Below the pieces are notes generated by a model. The model was not told the DNA's origin, did no database searches, and saw nothing but the letters and a program-made list of their open reading frames with translations. The position numbers were made by a program, and so were the translations under genes. Shown here piece by piece: positions 13,361-27,000 of a stretch of DNA of 64,000 nucleotides. The stretch comes from Phorcus lineatus (lineage: Eukaryota > Mollusca > Gastropoda > Trochida > Trochidae): contig OV121089.1 of NCBI GenBank assembly GCA_921293015.1, positions 38,054,520 to 38,118,519 on the forward strand. Direction: 5' to 3'. Every line of letters starts with the position of its first letter. Within the stretch, counting starts at the first letter, position 1.

Positions 13361-16300
13361 TGAAAGTTGGAGACATCGAAATGTTACATTTCGATATCTG
13401 TTCTTTATTTTTACGGTGGTAATTTGTTTTATTGAAGTTGTAATATCGCTTGTGTCTTATTTGGTAACATGATTAGGTTAGTTCAATGTTACTCATGATC
13501 AAGTGTTTGCTGTCAACAAAATGCGATGTTTTATACCAGTAAGGGAGTTTTCGGTGTCATGCAAGATTTCGTTTTAGTCTTAAATTTTTAAAAATATTAT
13601 AACAATATGAAAAGGTTAAGTACCTTCAACGATCTTTGTTTCTTTAGGTTTTCGATCTATTGTGTATTGAATCAAACCTAGACTTGCTGAATGTTGATCT
13701 AGACTGTATGGAAGGTTCATATTTTTACACAATCATAACGTAAGGCTAGTTCCATATATGTATAGCACTGGTCGATACCATTACAGGATCATTGCCCTGA
13801 GCAGCCATGGTGATATTTTTCATATAAAAGTGATGTCACAACTAATTACACAATAACAAAGACTAAATGTAATGGTAGGGAACTTACAACTTTTGTCATG
13901 GACGTCTAGAAAATTCATAATATCTAGAAAGAAGCTAAATTTAAAAAAAAAACAGTTAGGGGGACGATAATAAACGTGTTTTTATAGTATCTGAGTTGTA
14001 ATTCAACCTAAATAAATTGTTTTCAGTGAAGTTTTCCTAAAGTATTTCTTAATACATCCTTTGAAGCAATAAGCCTCTTCATTATATGCGTTTGTATTTG
14101 ACATAAACGATAGAAAACACTAAAAGTTGATTAAGTATAATCTAGTATGGTGGTTGCTATGGATTATGCAAACGAATGACTGTGATCTTGCGTATTGAAA
14201 GGATTTTTTTTATGTTTACTTACCATTGCGGGGATTACTTGCAAAGTGTGATTGATAATCACCCCTCACAATAATTGATACACATAAAACTAAACTCAAA
14301 CTTTGCAACAGAGTAAAAGTACTGCATTAGAATGATCGCAAAGGAGCGTCAATTTTCTATAATGAACCTCTGGTCGTGAGCAAGAATCTCGACAATTTCC
14401 GCTAATGAGATGCGTCGGAAGCTAATTAATCCAAATAATTCGTCCAATAGGAGGGCAGCGTACACGAGCGGAAGTGAAGTGACATTACCAAACATCATTA
14501 CAAAGATTAGTTCCGGTTCAAATTATTCCGATTAGAAAATTCCCTGTGTCTGAAATGAAACCGGTAATTATGTAAATCGAGACCATCAGACCTGTCTTGA
14601 TCATAAAAAATGTGAAAGGATCATCTTGATACTGATATGTGATACTCTTCATCGTGAGAGTGATTGTCTCAGCAACTTCTGATCAAAATACACAATATGA
14701 ATATGTTTGAAAAATATCAACGCTGCTATGTCCTTGCTTCATACGTTCACTGTCTCTTTTGTCGTAGCGATATAGCATGTACGTCGCTCTATTTCCATAC
14801 ATTAAAGAGCTAAATCTAATAAGCAAACTAAATTCCACTTCGCTGTAGCGTCTATTAAGACATGTATTTCAAAGTGTCTGCCTAGACTACCTAATTAAGA
14901 AGTCCACTTATCTCTAACAGCCATATTAGTGATGAATTCAAACTCTAATCTTAAATGTCGTCTTCGGAGGTACAGCGTCTAATATGTCCACCGTTTGCCC
15001 TTTCTTTTGTAGAATTTAAATGATCATTTGATATTGGACTTAAATCTAAAATCAATGAAAGCTGTATGATTGGCACGTTAGTTCTGGAGAAGCGCAATAC
15101 TCGCTGGTAATTAGGTTAAATCTTCTCGTGTCTTATGCCAATGATGATATTGCAAGTCGCGGTAAATTTGCAAATCAAATTATGACGACCAATATTTGTC
15201 TTATCTGGAAATAAGTTGACTTTTGACAAATTCAAATTGGAGTAATGCCTACATAAAGAGCATTTACTGTTAAATATCGATTACATATTCAGGAAAAAGT
15301 GAGTTTTATCTTGTCAAATCATCTTATAAAATAGCAAAATGTCACATTTCAGACTAGCAACACAGTAATAGACTATGTCACCATTTCATTGAATTTTATA
15401 ACGTTTCTGAGATCATCAAAGTTTAAATAAATGTATCTTTTATTTGGCATTACTGACAGTTGAATTGTGTCGCTTAGATAGATAGGTTATTTTTTTATTG
15501 TTAGTATTATCTGCCTGAGATCATCACCTCTAACTGGACAATATTCGATAAAACTAACCTAGAAATAATCATTGAATTTGGCATTCATTGTGAGATCCTA
15601 AGTTAAAACTCATATAAGATCAGAAAGTCACTTCACGTTTACGGCATGATTCATCAAGGGATTCACGTTTAACAAAATTAAAACATTTAAAAACTAAAAG
15701 AAATATAATTTTTAAAACTCAAAACTTAATAGCTTTTATTAATTTCAACATCCCTGGCCTACCATTCTGTTTTATAGGCTTTGAATGTCCAAGTCAACGA
15801 AATTGTTTGGTGGAACTTAATATATACTTCACTTTGACATTATCATTTCAAAAATCTAAAGATCAACAACGTTTGCAAAATTGCAAACCCACCATATTTA
15901 TGTACGTTACTGCGCTTTCTATGATGCAATGAATAAGAGTTCTACAGCTCCGGTTGACTAGATTTTTTTTGATATACAAACTTATCATAGTAAAATCTAA
16001 AAGCTTTTCTTAAAGCCAAGTACGAAATTTATGCATTTAATGATCTTATACCCAAGTTCATCTTTAATACCTTAAAGTACCACTTTAAACCTAACATTTT
16101 AAATCGTTACCAACCTAAGTAAGCTTGGTGTTGGTGACTACTGTCTTAGTACATAAAATTATGTGCAAAGGTTTGTTACTTGTTTCAAATCGAAAACCTA
16201 CTCCGTTACTCGATACTCCTACTTTGCTTCCAATTCTACAATGACAGGATCAAGTACTTTCACATGATCGAAAATGAAAGACCAAAATCCTTTTTAAGTT

Positions 16301-16594
16301 CATATTATACAATGTTACACAACCCTTCTACAACAATCGTCCTTTTTATGTGGAGGGTGTTTTAATGTATTTCATGCAAAGCTTTCTAACATTCTACGGT
16401 TCACAGTTTGACATTTTGGTTTCGTTATTATTACTGTACATCCCCTCACGTTGTTATTGATCTGATGTTCTTTAAACGTGACTGCTTTATCCCCATTTCT
16501 AGTACGCGTAAGGCAATCCAAAATATCGATTTTACTTGGCATTTACCTTTAATATTTAATTTCTGATAACTTCACAAATGACTCCATATTAAAA

Positions 16595-16786
16595 GCATTG
16601 ATTTGGTCGATTAAGAAAACACATGTGATATCCCTATTTCTCTGTGTAGAATGACATCGGTTACAGACGAGACTATAAAAACAATACACTTTTGGATTTG
16701 CCATAACAGCTCACAGATAGCATTGATTTGGTCGATTAAGAAAACACACGAGATAAGGGTATTTTACAGTGTATAATGGCATCGGA
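16595..16786. repeat. Tandem duplication, 125-bp period
   Basis: The segment gcattgatttggtcgattaa occurs at 16595 and again at 16720, followed in both by gaaaacaca and by similar, diverged sequence (tgtgtagaatgacatcgg and tgtataatggcatcgg). This is a local two-copy tandem duplication of about 125 bp with no coding content. Confidence 0.8.
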
Positions 16787-17039
16787 TACATACGAAGTAT
16801 TGAAAAGCAAAGGTCATCCTTGAACATAAAGTGTGTATAATGTAGTGATAAAACTACCCCAAAGATAACTTTGCAGTGTTCCAAAACACAATATATTGTG
16901 TTCATCTGTAAACTTTTGTAATTATAGATAGTACACCATTTCATTAGACTAAAACAATTCTGTATGTTTATATATAGAAAATTTGATAAAGAAACATTAA
17001 ATTCTAATGGGAATAGATTGAATTCAGCTGTAGAGTTGG

Positions 17040-17715
17040 TATGGTATAGTGTTGGACGAGTCGACCCAAGGCGGGGTTAACAGAGGTGAGGTGGGGTGGT
17101 GTGGGTTGGTTTGGATCGGGTGAAGGTGAGGTGAGATGAGTGGAGGATGAAGTGTTGAAGTGAAGTGTGGTGAGGTGAGGTGGGGGTGAGGTATGGTGAG
17201 TTGAGATGAGGTTGAGTTGAGTTGAGATGAGGTTGGGTGAGGTAAGGTGAGGTGAGGTGAGGTGAAGTGTTATGAGTTGAAGTGTTTAAGCAAGGTGTCG
17301 TGAGGCGAGGTGAGGTGAGGTGAGGTAAGTTGAGATGAGGTGAGGTGAAATGGGGTGAGGTGAAGTGTTATGAGTTAAAGTGTTTAAGTGAGGTGACGTG
17401 AGTTGACTGAGTTGAGTTGAGATGAGGTGAGGTGAGGTGAGGTGAAGTGTTATGGGTTAAAGCGTTTAAGTGAGGTGTCGTGAGGCGAGGTGAGGTGAGG
17501 TGAGGTGAGATGAGGTTGAGTTGAGTTGAGATGAGGTTGAGTTGAGTTGAGATGAGGTTGGGTGAGGTAATGTGAGGTTAGGTGAGGTGAGGTAAAGTGT
17601 TATGAGTTAAAGTGTTTAAGTAAGGTGTCGTGAGGCGAGGTGAGGTGAGGTGAGTTGAGTTGAGATGAGGTGAGGTGAGATGAGGTGAGGTAAGATGAGA
17701 TAAAGTGTTCAAGTG
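17040..17715. repeat. G-rich GGTGA minisatellite with higher-order structure
   Basis: The array is built on the 5-mer ggtga with variants gttga, gatga and ggcga, strongly G-rich on the plus strand. A longer marker, gtgttatgagttaaagtgtt, punctuates it near 17265, 17367, 17447 and 17596, giving higher-order units of roughly 80-150 bp. Runs such as ggtgaggtgaggtgagg could form two-tetrad G-quadruplexes. The minus-strand frame at 17578-17790 (threonine/serine/proline/histidine/leucine repeats) is a by-product of the array and not a gene. Confidence 0.95.
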
Positions 17716-20700
17716 AGTCGAAACAAGATGATGAAAGGGGCCAGATGAATCGAAGATGTACGTAAAGTATTCTGTAGTAAACTGTACCAAGCAGATTTGT
17801 TCAAGTGGAAACGTAAGTCTGAATTAACTGATTGCTCTTAAGAAAACGTTAAACATTATACAGGCTTTGAATAATTAATGTATAATGTGTAAAAAGGTTT
17901 TCAGGTCGATGGGGACACGACTATTTCGGTATTGATAACGATACAAGAAAAGACAAAATGAAAAATATATTTAAAAGGTTATTGTTTGAAAAATATGTAT
18001 GGTATAATTAGAAAGGTTTTTCATACAATTATCATTTCTATTCTACAATGGACGAGATATAAATACATGCATGCTATAAGCTATTGTGGCTTAATACAGA
18101 AATCGTAGAAAGTCATTGAAGCAGTGCAAACTACCATGACGCCACACATTCAGCTCTTTAACAAATTTAATCTACAGTATCTTTCATGGACGAATATTAA
18201 TTACACATGTTGAATTTTTGTGTTCTGTGTTCATAATATATAGATGACCTGTGGAAAACCATACCACATTAATTAACACATTCATAATGAACAATCTTTT
18301 CTTATGATTTATTATGCGGGTAACTGTTAACAAATGGTGCCAATTGGACAATTAAATTCTTTTAAACGTCGAATCTCTATTTCATAGATAGAGATGTCAC
18401 TCATGCATAAAATTTTCTTTATTGTTATTCTAATGTGCTTTAAATTTTTATGTTGATGTCAAGGTTCGCTTTTACAAAGGATTATAGCTCCTTTGCATTG
18501 TAGTCGAGGAGGGAAACAATTGATGTGAATTTTACAGAATGTGATAAAAGTACTCATTTGTTTGACATTCATATTTCATTAGAAGGTCGCTATTAGTTGC
18601 AGGCAGTTAATCTAGATGAGTATAGGATAGGAGCAAAACTGCATATTTTACAATATTAACTTTAGCTTTTTTCTATTAATTTTCTAACGAATTGGAACAG
18701 TTTACGCATTGAATTTACCCTGTTGTTATAGTATCAAGTTTGCCAATTTCCTATTGAATGTAACCGAATATGATTGTTAGAATTAGTTAATCGGCTCATG
18801 GGACCTTTTAAAAACAATTTAAGTTTCAGATATCCCATTTATAAAATTTAAACTGTCAACGAAAACATTAACACATGATGAGTGTTTAACCTATTATAAC
18901 AAGCAAAAATCCAACAGTGTTGTAAAATTTGAAAACCCGAGTTTAAATTGACGAAATCAAAACAATCTGTTTTCATATAAATAGGAAAGAAAAAAAGTTT
19001 CAAATAATATATAAGTCATATTGATTGAATAACATCAGTACTGGTTTTTCAAAGCTAGATGTAACGATGACACCACTTCAGACATTTCTGCTATAGGGGC
19101 CATGATTTGCGGTCCTTTCAAAATCGCTCTCGCTCGGCTAATACATAAATCTATGTTCGTTTTGTGAATAGCAACAGGCATACATGTACTTCCTTGGGAA
19201 ACCCTTTGCTTTAACACTGCTCCTGTATTGGGAATACGGGGACACTTTTACCATCAGTCAAACACGCAAGCTGTCAACGTGCACTCAATGCAAGCAACTG
19301 ACAGCTGGTCTGTAGTGTTTTGTGATAATGCACAATGTAAACAACCCTCGTATTGACATCAGGGTATTGAATAGAGGCAGTGGCACATACATACATTGTA
19401 GTTGTAAACTTCCTATTTATTGTTAGCATGGTTGAAGAGTTTTTGTGTAGAGGTGTTCCCATCGTGATACTGTTTCTTTTTGAGCTTTCTTCATAATGAA
19501 ATATCAGTATCACTACTATTTATTATATCATAATATTCTAGAAAACGCCGTATATAAATTGAACTTCATCTCATTAATGAACAAAAGGTAAAATGAGGAA
19601 ATGAACAAATCGCTGATAACATTGCTTTAATCGAGAAAACATTCATTTTGTGAATTATGTAAATTTCTGGAGCGAGTCAAATAATATCAATGTTTGATAG
19701 CTTTTCCGTTGCGTTACATTATAGTTTTGTAATAAGGGTAGTTCTATGTTAAAGATTAACTGACATTTATGTATGTTTCACAATGAAACTAGTTCATTCA
19801 AGTTTATTAAGTAAAATCCTAACATTTTGACAGCAAAGCTAGTAAAATAAATATATAAATAAATAAAAAACAGAAATAAAGCGAATGTCTTGTTTGTGTA
19901 CTTAAGAAACGCATTTTTACAAACTGTTATGGTCTCTTTTACATTTATAAGCTATATCTGCTCAAAATAGTATTATAATGTTACACAATAGTATTAATTT
20001 CTTTAAACAAATTTCTCACCTGTGTCTCGAAATAAATTTCCAGAAAAAACGATTTTTTCAAAATTGATACTGTTTAATAATTAGAAGTGTCCATAGCTTA
20101 GAACATAAAACATATCTCCTTTGGTAACTCAGGACGCGTCAATGAATATTAATGTATCAGATATATCAGATGTATTGATAAGATACTGCCTTTTGCGTCA
20201 TCAGTTAAATTGGTGACCATCATAAATAGCTTCATTCACGCATATTTCTTTTACCTGTTAGGGAACAAAGTGTATGACATGATGTCACTAAGGCACAGAG
20301 GCAAAGAATACTTATGTACAAAATTCAAAACGCTCAAAAATAAATCAGCTAGAACCTCAAAATATCACCAAAAAAAAAAAATAAGTGTTAAATGCTATTT
20401 AAAGGGGCAGTAGCACGTCGTTTTAGATAAATAAAGTGATCTCACGAAACCAAAAAATAAACGTTTCCAATTTAAAGACAATTTTGTGTAATCAAAAGAA
20501 GCAGTTTTAAAACGAACGTAGCAGCTCGGTTGATTTATGCGAATACATTTCTTTAACCCAAATAATTTAAAGATTTTCACAAAATAAATGGTTTTTGATA
20601 TATACATGATACCTGATTATTTCGTCTACGACTACCGATAATCAGATTGAGTAGTGAGATGTTTTGACCCTCAGAAGTTAAGGCACAAACTTAAGTTTAT

Positions 20701-21079
20701 TTGAGAAAATTCATTCCAAAACGTGTATTGCCTTTGTTAGCGACTGAAAATGGGTTTGTGATGCAATTAATGTTCAAGATTATCTCCTAGGTTTAGCAAC
20801 TAGAATACCGATCATTAGAATACTTTAAAACGAAGAGAAATATCTGTATACATTCACCTAATTTATGAGAATAGTTGCCTATAAATCTTTTAACTTTGGA
20901 CAACTTAAATGACTTATCTGAACACTGTTCTGTAAAATGTCGTTAGATTAGACCATAAATGTATAACCCTTTTTTCTGCGATCTAGGTCAAGTCCGAAAC
21001 GTTACTTGAGTTACGTGAAAGAGTACCTGTACAATTCAATAAACCTTGGACATCTCTTTAAGTGATTGATTTAATCTAC
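17716..21079. other. Intergenic, nothing recognised
   Basis: AT-rich sequence. Short frames at 19035-19513 and 20210-20607 have no recognisable motifs. No repeat with defined ends was found. Confidence 0.5.
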
Positions 21080-21080
21080 C

Positions 21081-21200
21081 TGGGCCTGCTTTCACAAAGC
21101 TACCTTAACTAAGGTTAACCTTAACTCCCATACTTAAACATTGCACTAAGGTTACCTTAAGGACTTACGATTACCTTAGGGCATTGTGAAACGGGGCCCT
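21081..21200. mobile_element. Short palindromic MITE (TTTCACAA/TTGTGAAA ends)
   Basis: The element begins acctgggcctgctttcacaa and ends ttgtgaaacggggccctggt, which are near-perfect inverted repeats of about 20 bp. The 120-bp interior is rich in taaggttaaccttaa and taccttaagg motifs and is itself partly self-complementary. Elements of this form, with gggccc and tttcacaaagct ends, are common in invertebrate genomes from memory. It has no coding capacity. Transcripts or single strands should fold into a hairpin. Confidence 0.7.
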
Positions 21201-21202
21201 GG

Positions 21203-23239
21203 TAACTAGCTTGAGTCTGAAACAATCTCCCTTGGTTCAAAATACAAATGTGAATATGGCATTTCAGATAACAAGCCACAAAGAAAAAGGTCGACAAAAC
21301 TATAGAAAGAAATATCAGTGAGAGATCCAAAAACAGTACATAGTTCAGGAGGAGATCTGCATCTATAAGTCACATTTCTATATAAAAGCTAGAATAATAG
21401 TTTTGTGACTGAATGAGGCGTTACTGCGCTGGGTTCATTGAGCTGACGATATTGACGACACATATTTCAAAATTGTGTTCAATAATCAAAATATCGTAAT
21501 ATGACAACTGTCGAACAGATAGGCATCTTTAAGACTTTGTTTCATACTGGCAAGAAAAATTTACTATGAATTTGGGGAAAATGTTGCTCGACTAACATTA
21601 CTCATCTATCTAACTTTTTAAATAATCCCTTAATTTGTGGTTGTTACCTAATCCCAAGTATTGAACTTGGCGCCTCTTGATGTCAAACGCAAAAGTCGTG
21701 ACGTAATACGCATGTTATCCCCGAGATGATGTCTAGTGATGTGTGTGTGTGTGTGGGGGGGCGGGGGGGCTAAACTCTCAAGTGTCCAAATATTTACGGT
21801 CGGATTTTTTTCTAAATTCCGAAAAGGGGACCCCGAACCCTCCCGGATCCCCTAATACGCATCGTGTACTTATGAGTCAATTCACTCTAATCATCTAATC
21901 TCTCTGATCTCCTCTTCATTGGCTTATTTAGATTTTGACGGCAGATATCTAAACACCTGTTCCGAGCACACATTCGAACTTAGTGTTATTCCTATATCAT
22001 CATACCATAAATTGTCACTTGATTTACAAGGACAACTGTTCATACGAACTGCTTCCACTATTTTGATAGATGCATTATTTCTCGGTAAACATAACTGCTT
22101 TGATAATGCACCGAATCTTCAATACAATTCAGCGAATACATAAACTCATAAACATTGTGACCAAACTTTTGATTAAATTGAACTACTATATAGTCATTGT
22201 TAATCTTATACAAGATTTGTAAGTGCAAAGTAAAGGGTTAGGCACTAAGTTAAGATATAGATATATAGATATTCATATTCATATCTCTTGCAATCGTAAT
22301 TCCAAAATTTCGACAACGATCGATGAAAAAAACAGTCCAGAGGTTGCAATAGACTTCTGTATATATCTGAATACTCCCCTTATAATATTCGTTGGTGGTA
22401 GGTCATTCTTCAGACAATTTCAAAGAACTAATAGATGGACATAACAATCCCCAAGCGATCTATGGTTCAATATGTGGAAAGCAATGAATAAATTTTTAAA
22501 ATGGTAATTAGGACTAAGAACTATTTGATCTTTCATCTCTTGCTTATGAAACAATCACGAAGAATCGGTCGCTGGAGAAAGCTCCATCGTGGTAAGCTAA
22601 TCACAAATATCGTGATAAGGCAATCGCATGGGCAACGCTACAAATAAGTGAAATGAAATAGCAACATCAATGAATCTATGAAAAATGTGACCACATCTCT
22701 TATGATTTGGACCAATATTTGGAACGGTGTCAGTAAAAGAAACTGGTTAAGTTGCTTATTTGTCCTTCAACTGACATCAGGATTTGCTTCAATAGGTCGA
22801 TCTTCTACATCATAAAATAACAATTCTCGATACGATCACACCCTTAGCGCTTTTTATCACCTGAACTGTGTTTAATGTTTTGTTAACACTCATCACTGAA
22901 TGTATTTATTCACCTCTATTTCGTTTCATAATGAAATTATGAAATTCTAAAGCTGGTATTTATTTTGCAAACAGTATTGGCATATTATTATCATTATAGT
23001 ACCACTAATGATTTTATCCAATAAGAAGAATAGAAAATCTAGAAACCTTCATTAAATGCTTAAATTTCGATTTAGTGTATAAGTTTCCGATGCTGACGAA
23101 GAGTTTATGCTTTATAACTCTCATGTTTACCGTATAAAATGTCCTCTATTATTTAAATGAAGTGGTGAAATTGTTAAAGTTCATATTTATGATAGCGACA
23201 ATAAAACAAAGATCAGTGTTTGGCTTTTATTAATTCAGT
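21203..23239. other. Intergenic; contains a GT run and G7CG7 tract
   Basis: A (GT)n run at about 21739-21754 passes directly into G7-C-G7 (21755-21769) on the plus strand, a simple-sequence feature that could form a G-quadruplex. Short frames at 21919-22143 and 22223-22444 have no known motifs. Nothing else is supported. Confidence 0.5.
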
Positions 23240-23419
23240 GCTGCGAAATGTCACCAGCACGTTGATCGTATTGATAGTGTATGCGAGACAAGAGTATGAA
23301 CTGCGCGTATTCATACATAATATATCTAGCTAAACAGTGCATTGTTGATGAGAGGTGAGTGTTTAAAGGGCAGATACGCGTTATCACCATATCGACAGAT
23401 AAAACGACTTGAGTAGCAA

Positions 23420-24060
23420 AGGTGAGTCCAAGTTACCGAAATCACAGGTAGAAATTCAATTTGCGGCGATCACAGGTAGAAATTCACTTGTAACAATGAC
23501 AAGTACAATTCACCTGTCTTCTAAATCTTTGCAACACAATGCTATACGATTAAATGTGACAATTTGATGGCTAGCAAGCATCAAAGTTCATTATCCTATT
23601 ATAAAACGTTCACTGAAATGACATAAAAGTGCCGCCGTAATGATAAAGATGTCTTACCTGAAGAATATATGAATTCCGCTCGGTATCAGAAACGAATCTG
23701 TCCTCTGAACAACTGATGTATCCTTAACTGAGATATTTCAATGGAGATGGACTTTTTAATTTACTGTAGTTACATTTCACCTGGTAGCGGTTTATCAAAC
23801 AGGTGTAACAATGACACAGTTGTAGTTAATCCGGAGATCTATCAGACAGGTGAGTACGGTAGCCCGTGCTGTAGATACTGAGTGACTCGCGGAGCTGAAC
23901 ACACACACACACTCACTCACGCTCGGAGCCAGGGATCTTCATCGATCTTACACTGAAGACGCCTTTTCTCTTATAAACTCTTACACCGGAGCAGAAAGAC
24001 GCCGGATCGGGGCGGGGTACACGCGGCACCGCGTCACTAAAACGCTCCGTTTCAGGAAGT
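23420..24060. promoter_or_regulatory. CpG-rich patch with CACCTG E-box cluster
   Basis: Four copies of the E-box CACCTG/CAGGTG lie at 23511, 23778, 23800 and 23847. A direct repeat, atcacaggtagaaattca, sits at 23441-23458 and 23469-23486. From about 23830 to 24050 the sequence is GC- and CpG-rich (gccggatcggggcggggtac, acgcggcaccgcgtc), the strongest such island in the left half. On the minus strand TTTATAAG (23970-23977) lies about 22 bases upstream of an initiator-like TTCAGTG (23951-23956). CAGGTGAGT at 23847-23855 looks like a plus-strand 5' splice site. It is probably a promoter or enhancer. No coding exon could be joined to it, so direction and target are unknown. CACCTG is the site known for Snail/ZEB-type repressors and class I bHLH proteins. 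Confidence 0.4.
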
Positions 24061-27000
24061 CTATTTCAAGCTTACTGTTCATAAAGAGAAAACAGCACAA
24101 TTGTTAAACATCGATTAGGCTGGGAGATAACTGCGAACTCATTATTAATGTCAAAGTTCTCCCACAATGTCCGACTCGACTGTAATAAGGTAAATGTAAA
24201 CTTATACCAAAGGTTCATAACACTTGTCCCTTTGTAGCAAGGACCTCGCTTTTGAGGACTTGTGTACAGGGCCGTTTGGTAGTAGTTTTTTTTACGAGGG
24301 AAAGTCATGATGGGAATTGGTATCGAAATAACAGTTTTTTCTGATCTTTTAGGCTTATTTATCACATGTGTTGTTATTTCAATTAGTGGTTAAACATATT
24401 CTGGAATATTAAGATTAAATGCTGACCCTACACTGGAAAAACAAGAAACAGAACGTATTACTACTCCGTTATAAACATGTCGTCCATGTAGCCTACATAG
24501 AGGCATATACGATAATTATGCATTACTTATGAATACTAGTATCGACTAGTGTGTTTGAGGTATGAGTGAAAACGGATACGGAGAATATGTGATTTATCAT
24601 GGCATTTCCCGATCTTGCATGAGCACCAGTTGTTATTTTTTACTATAAATATATGTTATAAAGCTCCGTTTGGCACTTTGAATCTTGAAGTCAGATTGAA
24701 ACCTGTGGTCTTGAGTTAACGGTAAATGAATGATTGATCATTATTAGTCATTAATTCATTTTATAGCTTATAGAAGTTACTATACGAACTTTTATTTATT
24801 GTTATTTTTATTTAACGAGTTACTGATTAAGTATAAAACGAGCGAAAGCGAGTTTGATACCATATCAACGAGTTTAATACAAATAGTATTAAATGGAATG
24901 GAGTTTAGTATTCTATTTATTACTAGACCTCAGTAATCAAGCATAATTGTTGTAAAGTGTGCTGAAGGAAACATTACTGTGACTTGGCTGCCATTCTGAC
25001 GGCAGTGATAACATTGTGACGTCACAACCACACACTATTGTGACGTCATGCTTGGAGCGGTATTACACTAGTTTAATATTGCCATATAAATATTACACTG
25101 CGGTATCTTACACGGGCGTGTAATAATTTGAAATATCATATTTTTGTCGGAACCGTATGAATAATGCAGATGATGGCTACTGCATACATAGAGGCAACAA
25201 TACGATAATTATATAATACTTACGTACATTGACTGATACGTGTTGAGTAGGTATAATTGAAACACGATACAGATATCAAGTGATTTTTCAGTGCATTGTC
25301 AGAACCTGCATGAGTACCAGCATTTCTTGATTATTTAAACACGGACTTATGAAGCGCTGGTTTTCGCTGTTGTTCATGAAATCGAATTAAAACCTGTCAT
25401 CTGGAGTTGATGGATATGAAACAGTCCATAACATTTGTGCACATATCATATTTGCTATCCAACCGTGTGAATAAAGCGGAATATTAAAAATCGAGTAAAA
25501 TCGATCCCTCAGTGTGTGGAAAAATAACAGAAGTAATATTCAAGTCGTAAAATCCATCTTTTATCAAGGATAACCGAATAAAACGGTTATATAATGACGC
25601 TTTAGTCTTAATGATATAAATTGACATTTAGTTGGTGTAGTAAATTTTTCTAGAAAAAGAAAGAAAGAAGTAACGAATAATTTTATTTCAAAAGCTCTGC
25701 GGAATGCACACAATGAATATCAAATGGAAGTACTTTAAATGGAATATTGAAGTTATAAATGAAATCTAACGATTTCATGTTGAACCTTTACAAACATACT
25801 TGTCTATATGCCTCCAGACATGGGGAGGGAAGCATAGTTATATACATGTTTACATAGTGTCTATATCCAATCATGCTTAAAAACATCGCAGACATTTTGC
25901 AGAATATACCTGAGGGTATGGAAGAATAATATTGATTAAATTTCAGACCATAACTAAAATCTTAGGAAATTAAAACGGAACCGGTGTTCCACCGCCACAT
26001 TGTTGTTCGCTGGTGTAATTCGCCAATATTTGATATTTCTATGAATCAAAACGTTCTAAAGACTGTCTGGTAAACTGTTTGTCTGGCGTTAAAGAATTTA
26101 TAGTCTCGCTGTCCATTTTTGCTTTTGATATACAAATCAAATGATGTAATATCAAAGAAAAATAGCAGCAATATAACAGTTTAAATGTTTCTTAATGGGC
26201 TTTGATTGTACAATCTAAAGGACGAGAGTATGTCTTCAAATTACGTCTGCACTGAATATATTTTCAAATGAATTATAAGAATAGGAGAATTGTAAAAAAT
26301 CACAAATGTAGTATAATTTGATACAATGCAGTCTCAAGTTATCTTCACCTGCGTATAGAATACTCTTTCGGTTGTATAGGGAGGGGGGAGGGGGGAGAGG
26401 GGAGAGGGGTACATAGACAGGGTGCACGACATCCATCAAATGCCGTAATTACAGGTTAAATTTAAGCAGTGTGCTGTTTCATACGTGCTTTATATGCAAA
26501 TTTTACTTTTGCATAACAGCACTTGAGTCAGCACGAGTAATCATTCTTCTTCATTTTTGACGTTGTAAATCAATAGTTTTTAAATCAGAATGGAATTGGT
26601 AATCAGACAATTTTTTACCCGAAAGTGTATAATGTGGCTTTCACGAAACTCGATTTCTCTCGGGTAATAAATTCACACTAGTTTTCAAACCTCGTGAGTG
26701 TCATATGACATCCTCCTCGGGTAATAGTCTAAACTAATTTCGCGCGCATGAAATGCACTGCAGCGTCATAGTAATGTCGCAGTGTTGATGTACCTTTGTA
26801 TGTCGTCACAAATATTTGAAGATATGACGTCATCATCGAGGTATTGTCGTCACAGAATAATCGGATTTACGGAAATATCAGTGTCCGTAAATATCACTGT
26901 CGACGTTTTAATTGATTAAATTGGGCGGAGAATAAACCAATTACTAATCTTCCTTCCATTGACACGATTTTCTAGACACTCGTGAATGATTTGATCTCTA

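Larger units (their letters stand above)
9817..17039. other. Long AT-rich intergenic stretch
   Basis: No gene is supported. Weak items are listed separately: a possible transposase relic near 10590-10770, a CpG-richer patch at 13150-13360 and a 125-bp-period duplication at 16595-16786. Everything else is AT-rich sequence with stop codons in all frames and no repeat family recognised. Confidence 0.5.

Noticed and set aside
17578-17790. Minus-strand ORF of Thr/Ser/Pro/His/Leu repeats
   Set aside because: It is the mechanical translation of the GGTGA minisatellite.
23841-23860. Plus-strand 5' splice site CAGGTGAGT as the end of a first coding exon
   Set aside because: No open frame with a credible start lies upstream, and the match coincides with the E-box motif.
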